Assembly: GCA_963169325.1 (NCBI GenBank)
Contig: CAUJEY010000018.1
Location: 1 to 45,111 of the forward strand
Direction of reading: 5' to 3'
DNA: 45,111 bases
Origin: Bacteroidota bacterium
Lineage (GTDB): Bacteria > Bacteroidota > Bacteroidia > Chitinophagales > Saprospiraceae
A program made the position numbers and the translations under genes. Shown one piece after another: positions 16,640-25,231 of the stretch; the first letter of the stretch is position 1; every line of letters starts with the position of its first letter. Under the pieces are notes generated by a model that ran no database searches, was not told the origin of the DNA, and saw nothing but the letters and a program-made list of their open reading frames with translations.

Positions 16640-16960
16640 ATGGAAACACCATTGGATGAATCCAACACGCGTCCACCTGAGGAGGATAATAGAATATTTG
16701 GCAAAATTCTGCTCTGGAACTTCGGACTTATGTTAGCGGTCATGCTCTTGTCGAGTATTGGCGGCGCGGACTCCGTTATATTCGACCTGATGTTTATGAT
16801 CCTGCAAGTGATCGTAAACCTGCTGTTGGGCCTGTTTTTAATCTTTTCACAGCGGCGAAATGCCGGCTTAGCCCATTTGCTCAGCGTATTTCTTGTCGTG
16901 CTGGTCGGGTTCGGCGCATGTGCCGGCAAGTTGGAGCTTTTAGGCGGATTAAGGTTCTAA
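16640..16960 (+). CDS. Small membrane protein of unknown function
   Basis: The protein has 106 residues. A polar N-terminus (about 20 residues, acidic) is followed by three hydrophobic segments at about residues 23-42, 46-70 and 77-98, with RR(N) between the second and third. No family is recognised. It lies 39 nt after the radical SAM gene in the same direction, so it could be the third member of that operon. Its stop codon overlaps that of the convergent PorP/SprF gene by 4 nt. The low number of stops and a clean ATG support a real gene. Its role might be membrane anchoring or partnering of the module, but this is only positional inference. Confidence 0.65.
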   Translation: METPLDESNTRPPEEDNRIFGKILLWNFGLMLAVMLLSSIGGADSVIFDLMFMILQVIVNLLLGLFLIFSQRRNAGLAHLLSVFLVVLVGFGACAGKLELLGGLRF

Positions 16961-17991
16961 AACTTCGGGCACAAAATTGCCTCGTTTTCATATTCGCCTA
17001 AGTAAGCGACAGAAATTTCGAAAGCGCCCTGGCGCTGATTAAACGAAAGGGCTTTCAGATTCAGGTCGTAACTCAATCCAACCAGTACGTTGCTGAATTC
17101 AATGCCCACGAGCGCTACGACGGCATCCAGGCCGAAGGAATCATTATTGCGCACCGGCCTGGCCCAGCCGCCGATATGAAAAGCGGTAGTGCCGTATTTG
17201 CCCATGGCCGTACGGAAATTAGCGCCGGCATTCACCTGGGTATGCGGACCTTGTTTGGCAAACAATACGCGGGGCATAATGGAGGTCCGGCTGCCTTTAA
17301 GCGGAATGGTGGCCGCCAGTTGGCCGGAAAGTTTCATATACAGTTTGTCGCCGTCGCCGGTATTTTCGTAAAAGGAAATATTCGGTTGCATAAAATGATG
17401 CATGGCCACCCCGGCAAACAGCGCCCCGGCGCGCCCGATACGTGCCGAATAATTCAGACCGACGTTAAAATCGGCGTAGGCAAAATTGTTTTCCGGCAAT
17501 GTTTCCCCTGTCCCCAGGTTATATCCGTTCACGCCGTCGAATTCATCCTGAAAATCGAGCGATTCGTAGTTGATGTTGCGTTGCGTGAGGCCCCCTTGTA
17601 TGCCGAGGGATAAATAATGCCGGTTGTCCGACCCCAGCGATTTATGGTAGGCCATCGACAGGGCAATCTGGGTCGTGCTAAAATCGACCACATTCACTTT
17701 ATCATTAAAAAACATCAGGCCCAGGCCGAAGGCGTCGTCGTACACCGACTTGCCCGGAGCGTCGAAACGCAGGTCGGCCGCTACGGCAAAGGTGCGAATG
17801 GGATTGTCCAGCACTTGCCGCCATTGGTCGCGGTAAATGGCGCCTACCCGGTAACGTCCTTCAAAACCGCCGGTCATACCGGGGTTCAGGGTGAGGGGCG
17901 TGGCGTAAAATTGGGTAAATTGCTGATCCTGCGAGCGGCCGGTTTGGACAAAAGCCGCGATAAAAAGAGTAAAGAGGAGAATTTTCTTCAT
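16957..17991 (-). CDS. PorP/SprF family type IX secretion system membrane protein
   Basis: From the ATG at 17991 the protein has 344 residues. A signal peptide (MKKILLFTLFIAAFVQTGRS) is followed by QDQQFTQFYATPLTLNPGMTG, the N-terminal hallmark of PorP/SprF proteins. The rest is an outer-membrane beta-barrel (alternating strands, PIRTFAVAADLRF..., SLGIQGGLTQRNI..., aromatic end residues). In Bacteroidota these proteins partner T9SS or gliding-motility secretion; several paralogues per genome are usual. An upstream in-frame ATG at 18144 adds 51 residues without a signal peptide and was rejected. A TATTTTTG box lies 21-28 nt upstream. The T9SS cargo at 40702 and 43569 fits its presence. The exact paralogue cannot be told. 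Confidence 0.9.
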   Translation of the reverse strand: MKKILLFTLFIAAFVQTGRSQDQQFTQFYATPLTLNPGMTGGFEGRYRVGAIYRDQWRQVLDNPIRTFAVAADLRFDAPGKSVYDDAFGLGLMFFNDKVNVVDFSTTQIALSMAYHKSLGSDNRHYLSLGIQGGLTQRNINYESLDFQDEFDGVNGYNLGTGETLPENNFAYADFNVGLNYSARIGRAGALFAGVAMHHFMQPNISFYENTGDGDKLYMKLSGQLAATIPLKGSRTSIMPRVLFAKQGPHTQVNAGANFRTAMGKYGTTAFHIGGWARPVRNNDSFGLDAVVALVGIEFSNVLVGLSYDLNLKALSFNQRQGAFEISVAYLGEYENEAILCPKF

Positions 17992-18011
17992 GCGTTTGGG
18001 AAAATTTTCGG

Positions 18012-18019
18012 CAAAAATA
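18012..18019 (-). promoter_or_regulatory. Candidate -7 box of the porP/sprF-type gene
   Basis: On the minus strand TATTTTTG matches TAnnTTTG and would give a leader of about 14 nt. No good TTG box is seen at the expected distance. Confidence 0.4.
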
Positions 18020-18420
18020 GGCAAATACGGTTCAGCATAACGCCCGTTTTGTTGGGAAATTGGATACTGGGGAAGTTTAACTTTGACGCCTGGCTTGTGG
18101 ACAAAAAGGGCATATAAATAAAAAGCCGCCAAATGCTTGCGCATTCAGCGGCTAATAAACCCCAAAAAACCAGTTGCAAAGATAATGCTCTAAATCAATA
18201 AAGCAAGCGAAATTTTGCAAGGGGCAAAAGTATTTGAGTGTTTTAGTGCCTGAAGATGCCAAATGTGATCTGAACGATTTTTTTGAGCGTTCTTTTTTTG
18301 TATAAAAACACAAAAACACGGAGGTAACCAAATAGTCACAAATTTTCTACCTTTCGGCCACGTCAGCGCCCCTTCAAATCCAAGTCCACATTCGTGATAC
18401 CTGTTACCCAACTTTGTGCT
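18020..18420. other. Intergenic region without a visible gene
   Basis: This 400-nt stretch lies between the divergent PorP/SprF and OPT genes. I see A/T-rich DNA, a TACCTTTC box at 18350-18357 (7 of 8 to TAnnTTTG) that may serve the OPT gene, and no repeat array or convincing reading frame. Confidence 0.5.
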
Positions 18421-20469
18421 ATGCAAGAAACGAATACCAACCATTTCAAACCGTATGTAGCATCGACCGACACCTCGGTAAAGGAATTTACCCTGCGCGC
18501 CATTTTACTCGGCTCCATGTTCGGCATCCTGTTCGGCGCTGCCACCGTTTATCTGGCGCTGAAAGCCGGCCTCACGGTTTCCGCTTCCATTCCCATCGCC
18601 GTGCTGGCTATCTCCCTGGGGCGCCGGTTTTTGGGAACCACTATCCTGGAAAATAACATTATTCAAACCACCGGCTCGGCAGGCGAATCGGTAGCGGCAG
18701 GGGTGGTATTCACACTCCCGGCTTTTCTTTTTCTCAGCGACGGCATTGGCAAAGGGTATTTCAACTATTGGACGATCCTGATGCTCGCCATTTTCGGCGG
18801 CATTCTCGGGGTGTTGATGATGATCCCGCTGCGCCGGTCCCTGATTGTAAAAGAACATGCGAATCTGCCTTATCCGGAGGGCACTGCCTGCGCACAGGTG
18901 CTCATCGCCGGTGAGAAAGGCGGCGATTTTGCCCGCACGGCCTATCTGGGCCTGGGTTTTGCCTTCGCCTACGCCGTGCTTCAGCGGGTACTCCACGTCA
19001 TCGCCGAAGTACCGGCCTGGACGGCCAGTGCAGTTAATAAATATATCCCGGCGGCCCGGCTCAGTGGAGAAATAACCCCCGAATACCTCGGCGTGGGTTA
19101 TATCATCGGCCCACGTATTGCCGGCGTGCTCGTGGCCGGCGGTGTATTAGCCTGGCTGGGCCTGATCCCGCTGCTGGCTACCTTGGTGCCCCCGGAAACC
19201 ATTGCGGCACAACTCGCCAAACTCGACCTGCTGAACGCCATCACTTCGGCCGACGGTTCGGTGCGGTATCCTTTCGGATGGGACCCCTACTCGCACAGCT
19301 TCACCGACCTTACCAGTGCAGTGTACCGGGCTTACGTGCGCCAGATCGGCGCCGGAGCGGTAGCGGGTGCGGGCTTTATCACGCTCATCAAAACGATCCC
19401 GACGATCATATCTTCTTTTACGGAAAGTTACAGCGCTTTGCGCAACCGCGACGCCTCGGCTGTTGTGTCGCGCACGGATAACGATCTTTCTATAAAAGTG
19501 GTGGCCTTCGGCAGCCTCGGACTAATCCTGCTCATGGCCTTGCTGCCCAATATCCCCGGCGACAGTATTATGAGCAAGTTGCTTATCGGCGTGTTGGTGA
19601 TCGTATTCGGCTTCTTCTTCGTCACGGTTTCCAGCCGTATCGTCGGCATTATCGGTTCCAGCAACAACCCGATTTCAGGTATGACGATCGCCACCATTAT
19701 GGGCACGGCGCTGGTGTTTATCGGTGTGGGCTGGACTGGAAAAGTATTCGAACCGATGGCCCTGGTGGTCGGCAGTATGATCTGTATTGCCGCGGCCAAT
19801 GCCGGCGCCACTTCTCAGGACCTGAAAACGGGCTATATCGTGGGGGCCACACCGCGCTACCAGCAATTGGCGCTGTTCATCGGCGTAGTGGTCTCTTCTC
19901 TGGTGATCGGCTTCACGGTTCAATATTTGGATACACCTACCGCCGACATGCGCGCCATGGGTATCGAACACGCCATCGGCGAAAAATTCAACGCGCCGCA
20001 GGCCACACTCATGGCTACGCTGATCAAAGGCCTGCTGTCGTTCAACCTCGACTGGCAGTTTGTGCTCGTGGGGGTGTTTATCGCCATCACGCTGGAATTG
20101 TGCAACGTCAAATCGCTTTCTTTTGCCGTGGGGCTCTATCTGCCGCTCAGCACGACCCTGCCGATCTGGATCGGTGGCGCCATGCGCGGCCTGACCAACT
20201 GGCTCGCTGAACGCAAAGGCGAAGCGCCGGAAGACGAAGAATTGGGCAAAGGCAGCTTGTTTGCCACCGGGCTGGTGGCCGGCGGCGCGCTGGCCGGCGT
20301 AGTAGTGGCCATGTTGCAGGCTACCGATGGTACCGCCGCGGCCATGAATTCGATTAGCCTGGAGCATATGGTTACAGGCATGGTGGGCGAAGGAGGATAT
20401 CAAATACTGGGCGTGTTGTTCTTTGCCGCATTGGCGTGGGCATTGGTTCGTATAGCGGGGCGGAAATAA
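18421..20469 (+). CDS. OPT family oligopeptide transporter
   Basis: The protein has 682 residues with about 14-16 membrane segments. The N-terminal part reads EFTLRAILLGSMFGILFGA followed by YLALKAGLTVSASIP, the typical start of bacterial OPT proteins. NIIQTTGSAGESVAAGVVFTLPA, PYPEGTACAQVL and the SSNNPISGMT segment are further OPT signatures. It would import small peptides or metal chelates with protons; the substrate cannot be told from sequence. The start is at the ATG 18421 rather than the in-frame ATG at 18394, because the extra nine residues are not family-like. The rhomboid gene begins 40 nt downstream in the same direction, which may reflect a shared transcript. Confidence 0.9.
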   Translation: MQETNTNHFKPYVASTDTSVKEFTLRAILLGSMFGILFGAATVYLALKAGLTVSASIPIAVLAISLGRRFLGTTILENNIIQTTGSAGESVAAGVVFTLPAFLFLSDGIGKGYFNYWTILMLAIFGGILGVLMMIPLRRSLIVKEHANLPYPEGTACAQVLIAGEKGGDFARTAYLGLGFAFAYAVLQRVLHVIAEVPAWTASAVNKYIPAARLSGEITPEYLGVGYIIGPRIAGVLVAGGVLAWLGLIPLLATLVPPETIAAQLAKLDLLNAITSADGSVRYPFGWDPYSHSFTDLTSAVYRAYVRQIGAGAVAGAGFITLIKTIPTIISSFTESYSALRNRDASAVVSRTDNDLSIKVVAFGSLGLILLMALLPNIPGDSIMSKLLIGVLVIVFGFFFVTVSSRIVGIIGSSNNPISGMTIATIMGTALVFIGVGWTGKVFEPMALVVGSMICIAAANAGATSQDLKTGYIVGATPRYQQLALFIGVVVSSLVIGFTVQYLDTPTADMRAMGIEHAIGEKFNAPQATLMATLIKGLLSFNLDWQFVLVGVFIAITLELCNVKSLSFAVGLYLPLSTTLPIWIGGAMRGLTNWLAERKGEAPEDEELGKGSLFATGLVAGGALAGVVVAMLQATDGTAAAMNSISLEHMVTGMVGEGGYQILGVLFFAALAWALVRIAGRK

Positions 20470-20509
20470 GTTTAGTCAGTCGGTAAAATACGTGCAAATT
20501 GATCCACCC

Positions 20510-21352
20510 ATGGATACCATTGGAATAATTACCCTGCTTCTGATCGTCGCCAATGTCCTGGTGTCTTATCAGGGCTTTAAAGATCACCGTTTCCTCGATA
20601 AATACGCCTTCGAGGTGGACAGCATTCTGGTACAAAAAGATTACCAGCGGCTGTTCACCTCGGGGTTTTTGCACGTGGGATGGGCGCACCTGGCCTTTAA
20701 CATGATTTCGCTGTACGCTTTCAGCGATTACCTGCAGGATTTTCTGGGCGGCCTGAATTTTTGCATCGTTTATGCGGCCAGTTTGTTGGGCGGCAATTTA
20801 TTTGCGCTCTATATGCACCGCAACCACCCCGATTACAGCGCTGTGGGCGCTTCCGGCGCTGTGTGCGGAATTATCTTCGCTTCCATTGCGGTGATACCCG
20901 GCGTAGAAATCGGCTTTTTCGGGGCCGGCGTATATATTCCCGGTTGGTTATATGGTATTTTGTTCGTGCTGGTTTCGGTGTACGGCATTAAATCAAAAAA
21001 GGACAATATCGGCCATGAGGCGCACTTGGGCGGCGCATTGGTGGGGATGGCCATCGCGCTTGCCATGCGCCCGGAGATGTTTGCTTTTACGTATAAAGCA
21101 GTTTTGGCGGTAAGCGTTTTATCGCTGATTTTGATCTGGTTCATTATTGCGAGGCCGCAGTTTTTATTAGTCGACAACTTTTTTTATAAAAAAACAAAAC
21201 ACTATACGCTCGAAGACCGGTATAACGCGGCAAAACTCGACAGGCAAAAAGAAGTGGACCGGATACTGGAGAAAGTACACAAAAGCGGGATGGGGAGTTT
21301 GACTAAAAAGGAAAAAGAGGTGTTGGAGGAATATGCTAACAGATCGAAATAG
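20510..21352 (+). CDS. Rhomboid family intramembrane serine protease
   Basis: The protein has 280 residues from the ATG at 20510 (a GTG at 20492 would add six residues). It has six or more membrane segments with rhomboid signatures. HVGWAHLAFNM (about 55-65) is the HxxxHxxxN helix. The catalytic serine is in GASG, Ser115, and the catalytic histidine is His172 in GHEAHLGG. It would cleave membrane proteins within the bilayer; its substrate is unknown. The C-terminal 60 residues are cytoplasmic, charged and Lys/Glu-rich (about 220-280). The last codons overlap the reading frame of a decayed ATPase fragment. It follows the OPT gene by 40 nt. Confidence 0.92.
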   Translation: MDTIGIITLLLIVANVLVSYQGFKDHRFLDKYAFEVDSILVQKDYQRLFTSGFLHVGWAHLAFNMISLYAFSDYLQDFLGGLNFCIVYAASLLGGNLFALYMHRNHPDYSAVGASGAVCGIIFASIAVIPGVEIGFFGAGVYIPGWLYGILFVLVSVYGIKSKKDNIGHEAHLGGALVGMAIALAMRPEMFAFTYKAVLAVSVLSLILIWFIIARPQFLLVDNFFYKKTKHYTLEDRYNAAKLDRQKEVDRILEKVHKSGMGSLTKKEKEVLEEYANRSK

Positions 21353-21552
21353 AAGGGGATGTAAATTTAAAAAACAGGCTATGTAATTTCAAAATAAAAT
21401 CAACGCAAACCATTCTGCCTCCGCTCTTCAAGGGCATGGACTATTTTGCGTCGCTGGCCGGCAATTCGGTTTCTGCCAAAACACTGATCTACGGAGGAAA
21501 CGAAAGTCAGGATCGCACGCATTATCAGGTGCGGGCCTGGCATGATGTGTAA
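21340..21552 (+). pseudogene. C-terminal remnant of a DUF4143-type AAA+ ATPase
   Basis: An open frame of 70 codons without a start overlaps the last codons of the rhomboid gene. It reads QIEIEGDVNLKNR, like the nuclease-fold EVKA-x-x-NLKAKSLK segment of DUF4143 ATPases, and ends with LIYGGNESQDRTHYQVRAW, like the usual end of that family (LIYGG-x-E-x-Q-x-R...V-x-W). The sequence between them (about 20 residues) is much shorter than expected, and the AAA+ domain is missing. It ends at TAA 21550-21552. I infer a truncated, internally deleted relic. The first part is the less certain; the last 25 residues are convincing. Confidence 0.55.
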
Positions 21553-21572
21553 GCAATACTGTTGTAATAAAA

Positions 21573-21609
21573 GAGGCCGTATGACCAGTCGATCTGGTGA
21601 TACAGCCTC
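21573..21609. terminator. Bidirectional terminator-like hairpin
   Basis: GAGGC and GTATGACCAG pair with CTGGTGATAC and GCCTC around a 5-nt loop with one G-G mismatch in the stem. It is followed by ATTATTTTTA on the plus strand and TTTTATTAC on the minus strand. It lies between the rhomboid/relic side and the convergent DUF2911 gene. Confidence 0.65.
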
Positions 21610-21636
21610 AATTATTTTTAGGCATTCCGTAGAATC

Positions 21637-22494
21637 TTACATTTTCTTCTTCCAATCCGCGATCGACTCGTCGTTCATGCGCGGATAATCGGTATTGCCG
21701 TCGGCTTTAGCCAGTTCGGTGCTTTTGGCGGCTGTGGCGATGGCGTCTTTGTACATCTTGAGTTCGGCCTGGATATTAGCTTTCAGGCGGAGAATCCAGA
21801 ATTTGTCGCCACCTTTTTCCAGGCTGGCATTTACCCATTCCAGGGCTTGCTTCATGTCTTTTTTCTCTTCGTAGTAGTAGCGGGCCGCAGCATAGTAGTC
21901 GCCGGGTTTCGGGCCGGCCATGGTGGACTGGATGTCGGCCATCACTTTGCTGTCGGTATCCATTTTGATCGGAATGATCACTTTGGTGTTTTCCCACATC
22001 ACTTCCAGGTCGGCGCCGTCGTTGCGCAGGTTGGCGATTTCGATGGTAAAGGTTTCCACTTTGCTGGACAAAGATTGTGCGGGTACGCTGAACCGCGCTG
22101 CAACGTCTTCTTCCTTGAAGTCTTTCGGTTGAGGTGCGCCCCAAATGGACGTGTTTTTATAAAAAATGATCGTCCACGTCGTTTTTTCCGGAATCGTGTA
22201 CAGCGCATAAGTGCCTTTTTCCAACGAGATATTGCCGGCCATCGCCTTTTCGCTAAAGGTTACTTTGGTGGAGGCATTGGCCCCGGTGCGCCACATTTCA
22301 CCGAAGGGAACGAGGTCGCCGAAAATTTTCCGGCCTTTCGCGCTCGGACGGGAGTATTCCACATCCATGTTCATCAGGCCGACTCCCTGGGAGATTTTTG
22401 CCGTTGGACTGGCGGAGGGTGTTTTGATTTGGGCAAAGCCGAAAGTGGCTGCCAATAAGAGGGTAAGGACTGTTAGGCATGTTGATTTCGTCAT
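21637..22494 (-). CDS. DUF2911 domain exported protein
   Basis: The protein has 285 residues from the ATG at 22494. It has a signal peptide (TCLTVLTLLLAATFGFAQ). The DUF2911 domain spans about residues 25-175 with the usual DVEYSRPSAKGRKIFGDLVPFG and WRTGANASTKVTF motifs. A helical C-terminal part (about 190-285; ALEWVNASLEKGG..., LKANIQAELKMYKDAI) looks like TPR-like repeats. The function of DUF2911 is unknown; it is common in Bacteroidota and periplasmic by its signal. An upstream in-frame ATG (22545) adds 17 residues ahead of the signal peptide and was rejected. A TACCTTTG box lies about 50 nt upstream. Confidence 0.88.
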   Translation of the reverse strand: MTKSTCLTVLTLLLAATFGFAQIKTPSASPTAKISQGVGLMNMDVEYSRPSAKGRKIFGDLVPFGEMWRTGANASTKVTFSEKAMAGNISLEKGTYALYTIPEKTTWTIIFYKNTSIWGAPQPKDFKEEDVAARFSVPAQSLSSKVETFTIEIANLRNDGADLEVMWENTKVIIPIKMDTDSKVMADIQSTMAGPKPGDYYAAARYYYEEKKDMKQALEWVNASLEKGGDKFWILRLKANIQAELKMYKDAIATAAKSTELAKADGNTDYPRMNDESIADWKKKM

Positions 22495-22542
22495 AATAAA
22501 GATATTTTTTTGGTTGAAACACCTGTAAGTTAAAATGGTTGG

Positions 22543-22550
22543 CAAAGGTA
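22543..22550 (-). promoter_or_regulatory. Candidate -7 box of the DUF2911 gene
   Basis: On the minus strand TACCTTTG matches TAnnTTTG exactly and predicts a leader of about 42 nt. The TTG box is not evident. Just upstream are two direct copies of GTTTATATAG (22557-22576) and a third partial copy. Confidence 0.4.
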
Positions 22551-22556
22551 AAAATT

Positions 22557-22586
22557 GTTTATATAGGTTTATATAGGTTTAGGAAG
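22557..22586. repeat. Short 10-nt direct repeats
   Basis: GTTTATATAG occurs twice in tandem and is followed by GTTTAGGAAG. The repeat is in the divergent promoter region of the DUF2911 and GNAT genes, so it could be a binding site, but it may be coincidental. Confidence 0.5.
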
Positions 22587-22645
22587 GTTATAAAGGGTCA
22601 AAAACAACCATTAAACTTCTAATTTGGCGGCAAATTCCGATTCCT

Positions 22646-23101
22646 ATGCTTCGTTTTTCCTGTTTACCTTTCAACCAACTCACCCCACGGGAATTGTACG
22701 CCATTATGGCATTGCGTCAGGAGGTCTTTGTGGTAGAACAAAACTGCCCCTACCTCGATGCCGATGGTAAAGACCTTGCTGCCTGGCACCTGATGGGCTT
22801 CAATTCGGAAAATAATCTCATCGCATATACCCGCTTGCTGCCGGAAGGCGTATCTTATGAAGGGTATTCTTCCATCGGACGGGTGGTGAGTTCGCCTGCG
22901 GTGCGGGGCGCCGGCGCCGGACGCGAAGTGATGCAACGAAGCATCGACATGTGCCGGCATTTGTTTGGGCCGTTGCCCATCAAAATCGGGGCGCAAACGT
23001 ATTTGTTGCGGTTTTACGAAAGCCTCGGGTTCCAGTCCACGGGCGAGGAATACCTGGAGGACGGGATACCGCACACTAAAATGATCTTAATTCTTCAGTA
23101 A
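22646..23101 (+). CDS. elaA: ElaA-type GNAT N-acetyltransferase
   Basis: The protein has 151 residues, the size of Escherichia coli ElaA. Family signatures are the N-terminal QLTPRELYAIMALRQEVFVV followed by EQNCPYLDADGKD (residues 11-43). A GNAT acetyl-CoA loop follows at about 80-93 (RVVSSPAVRGAGAGREVM), then FYESLGF and EYLEDGIPH. It should acetylate a small molecule or protein; the substrate of ElaA is not established. Its 3' end overlaps the convergent tocopherol-cyclase-like gene by 15 nt. No clear promoter box was seen beyond TCTAATTTGG. The family call is secure; the function is not. Confidence 0.88.
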   Translation: MLRFSCLPFNQLTPRELYAIMALRQEVFVVEQNCPYLDADGKDLAAWHLMGFNSENNLIAYTRLLPEGVSYEGYSSIGRVVSSPAVRGAGAGREVMQRSIDMCRHLFGPLPIKIGAQTYLLRFYESLGFQSTGEEYLEDGIPHTKMILILQ

Positions 23102-24058
23102 TAATTCTACCGCTCCGGCAACCTCCAGCCCGGATGTTTTAGACGTTCCTTCAAAAATACGCCGGCCGTTTTCCAGAAGTTCGGCATGGACGGTCGCTTG
23201 CAGGCTTTCGTTGATTTTTCCGGTCATTTCACCGGAAATGGGCGATTGAAGCGCGGTGCCGGGCGCCTGGTGGGCTTGCAGGCGCAGTTCGGTTTTTGAA
23301 TTTTTGAAAATTAAGGACACCTTGTCGCCGGCAATTTCCAGGTATTTTTTTGCACCGGTATAGGTAGCAAACCGAAACAGGCGCCCTTCGAGCCATAACC
23401 CGCCGAGGAATCCGATAAAAGAACTGCCCATCCAGGGAATATGCGCCACGGAAGCCAGCAGCGAAACGCGGTCGGCAGTGTCGAAATGGTTGGTTTGCAT
23501 CCACACATACGCGCGGGGGAAAGAGCGGCCCCAGTCTTTTTCAATATATCCCCTGCCGCCGCTGAAATCAATTTTCTGCTTACCGTATTGCAGGGCGCCT
23601 TCGAGGCTGTGATGAAGGCTCACTACACCGTGAAAACATTCCATAAACGGCACAAAAGAGTACCAGCCCATGATGCCCGGCGCACCGAACATTTTGGGCC
23701 AGGGGTTGGTGTTTTGAAAGCGGATTTCGCCGGAAATACCGGGCAGGTCGAGATGCATTTGTGATGCGGAAAAAGAATTAGGTCCCAATTGAAGATCGAA
23801 TTCCCGGTGTGAAGGTTGAAATTGACCGGCCGGAAAGGGGTGGTACTGTGCCGTACAGGCCATGCCGTCCATCACCTGAATAAAGGCGTGCTGCTCACCG
23901 GACTCCGTCATCGAAATGCCCGGAATAAAGGCCAGCGCTGCGCTTTGATTTGCGTTCACTATCTTGAAATACCAGCCTTCGAAATAGCGGCGGGTACGGC
24001 CCCAGCCGTGATACATATCGGGATTCCAGGTGGCGCGTAAGCGGTGAAAAAGGTCCAT
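23087..24058 (-). CDS. Tocopherol cyclase-like protein
   Basis: The protein has 323 residues. It matches the tocopherol cyclase family: YFEGWYFKIVNA (residues 25-36), AFIPGISM, ECFHGVVSLHHSLEG, and GYIEKDWGRSFPRAYVW. In plants and cyanobacteria that enzyme closes the chromanol ring; many bacteria have homologues of unknown role. Its ATG begins 3 nt after the stop codon of aroC, so the two are very likely one operon. This links it to chorismate-derived compounds only by position. No tocopherol prenyltransferase (vte-like) gene is here. No membrane segments or signal peptide are evident. Confidence 0.8.
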   Translation of the reverse strand: MDLFHRLRATWNPDMYHGWGRTRRYFEGWYFKIVNANQSAALAFIPGISMTESGEQHAFIQVMDGMACTAQYHPFPAGQFQPSHREFDLQLGPNSFSASQMHLDLPGISGEIRFQNTNPWPKMFGAPGIMGWYSFVPFMECFHGVVSLHHSLEGALQYGKQKIDFSGGRGYIEKDWGRSFPRAYVWMQTNHFDTADRVSLLASVAHIPWMGSSFIGFLGGLWLEGRLFRFATYTGAKKYLEIAGDKVSLIFKNSKTELRLQAHQAPGTALQSPISGEMTGKINESLQATVHAELLENGRRIFEGTSKTSGLEVAGAVELLLKN

Positions 24059-24061
24059 ACG

Positions 24062-25174
24062 TTATAAACTACTGATTTTCAGTCGCAACCAGTGATCTGT
24101 CAATACCAGCGCCGCCATTGCCTCTACGATAGGCACTGCCCGCGGCACCACGCAGGGGTCGTGCCGGCCCTTACCCTTCACTACTGCTGCTTCCCCGGCA
24201 GCATTGACGGAATCCTGATCCCGCATGATGGTTGCCACCGGCTTGAAGGCCACCCGGAAATAAATATCCATGCCGTTGGAGATGCCGCCCTGGATACCGC
24301 CGGAGTGGTTGGTAGCTGTTGCCAGTTTTGAGTTTTGGGTTTTGAGTTTTGAGTTATCAGGAGGTGCGTTTGGGATAAAACGGTCGTTGTGTTGCGATCC
24401 GAGCATTTTTACGCCGGCAAACCCGGAGCCGTATTCGAACCCTTTGGCGGCGTTGATGCTGAGCATGGCCTTTCCGAGATCGGCGTGCAGTTTATCAAAC
24501 ACCGGCTCGCCCAACCCGGCCGGACAGCCCTGTACCACGGCACTGACCACTCCGCCGATAGTGTCGCCGTCTTTTCGCACTTTTTTGATCAGGCGGATCA
24601 TTTTTTCGGCCATGGCGGGATCCGGGCAGCGAATATCATTGGTTTCGGTTAGGGTAAGATCGAGTTCGGAATATGGTTGTTCGAGCGCCAGATGTCCGAC
24701 CTGGCTTACATAGGCCTGGATTTCGATGCCATGTGTTTTTAAAAATAGCTTAGCCAATGCGCCTGCGGCGACGCGGGCGGCCGTTTCCCGGGCACTGCTG
24801 CGCCCGCCACCCCGGTGGTCGCGGTGGCCGTATTTGGCCTGCCAGGTATAATCGGCGTGACTGGGCCGGTAGGCTTCGGCCAGGTGGCTATAGTCGTGGG
24901 AGCGCTGATCTTCGTTGGGAATCAGAAAAGCGATGGGTGTTCCGGTAGTTTTGCCTTCAAACACACCGCTTAACACCTGTACGGTATCGCTTTCTTTGCG
25001 CTGGGTAACGATGGCGCTTTGGCCCGGCCGGCGCCGGTCGAGTTCGTGCTGGATAAAATCCAGATCGAAATCCAGCCCTGCGGGACAGCCGTCCACAATA
25101 CAGCCGATGGCCGGACCGTGGGATTCACCGAAGGTGCTGACGCGAAAAAGAGTACCGAATGTGTTGCCTGCCAA
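24062..25174 (-). CDS. aroC: Chorismate synthase with an array-encoded loop insertion
   Basis: The protein has 370 residues (family about 350-365). It converts 5-enolpyruvylshikimate-3-phosphate to chorismate using reduced FMN. Motifs: [20 protein letters not shown] at 7-26, [12 protein letters not shown] in the flavin-binding region, [11 protein letters not shown] and [10 protein letters not shown]. Between HNDRF and TNHSGG is an insert, [12 protein letters not shown], encoded by four TTTTGAG-type 7-nt units (24326-24353, read on the minus strand as CTCAAAA). Homologues have a short variable loop in this place, so the enzyme probably tolerates it. It heads the aroC / tocopherol-cyclase-like pair. 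A hairpin terminator lies just upstream, closing the thioredoxin-like gene. Confidence 0.95.
   Translation of the reverse strand: MAGNTFGTLFRVSTFGESHGPAIGCIVDGCPAGLDFDLDFIQHELDRRRPGQSAIVTQRKESDTVQVLSGVFEGKTTGTPIAFLIPNEDQRSHDYSHLAEAYRPSHADYTWQAKYGHRDHRGGGRSSARETAARVAAGALAKLFLKTHGIEIQAYVSQVGHLALEQPYSELDLTLTETNDIRCPDPAMAEKMIRLIKKVRKDGDTIGGVVSAVVQGCPAGLGEPVFDKLHADLGKAMLSINAAKGFEYGSGFAGVKMLGSQHNDRFIPNAPPDNSKLKTQNSKLATATNHSGGIQGGISNGMDIYFRVAFKPVATIMRDQDSVNAAGEAAVVKGKGRHDPCVVPRAVPIVEAMAALVLTDHWLRLKISSL
24326..24353 (-). repeat. Heptanucleotide array inside aroC
   Basis: Four 7-nt units, TTTTGAG, TTTTGGG, TTTTGAG, TTTTGAG, are on the plus strand. They read as codons for about residues 274-283 of chorismate synthase. 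They are the same family as 14254-14281 and 16584-16634. Confidence 0.9.
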
Positions 25175-25231
25175 AATAAGTAGCGCCCGGATACGATGGG
25201 CAGATTTGAATTAATGAAGTGCAAATTTACT

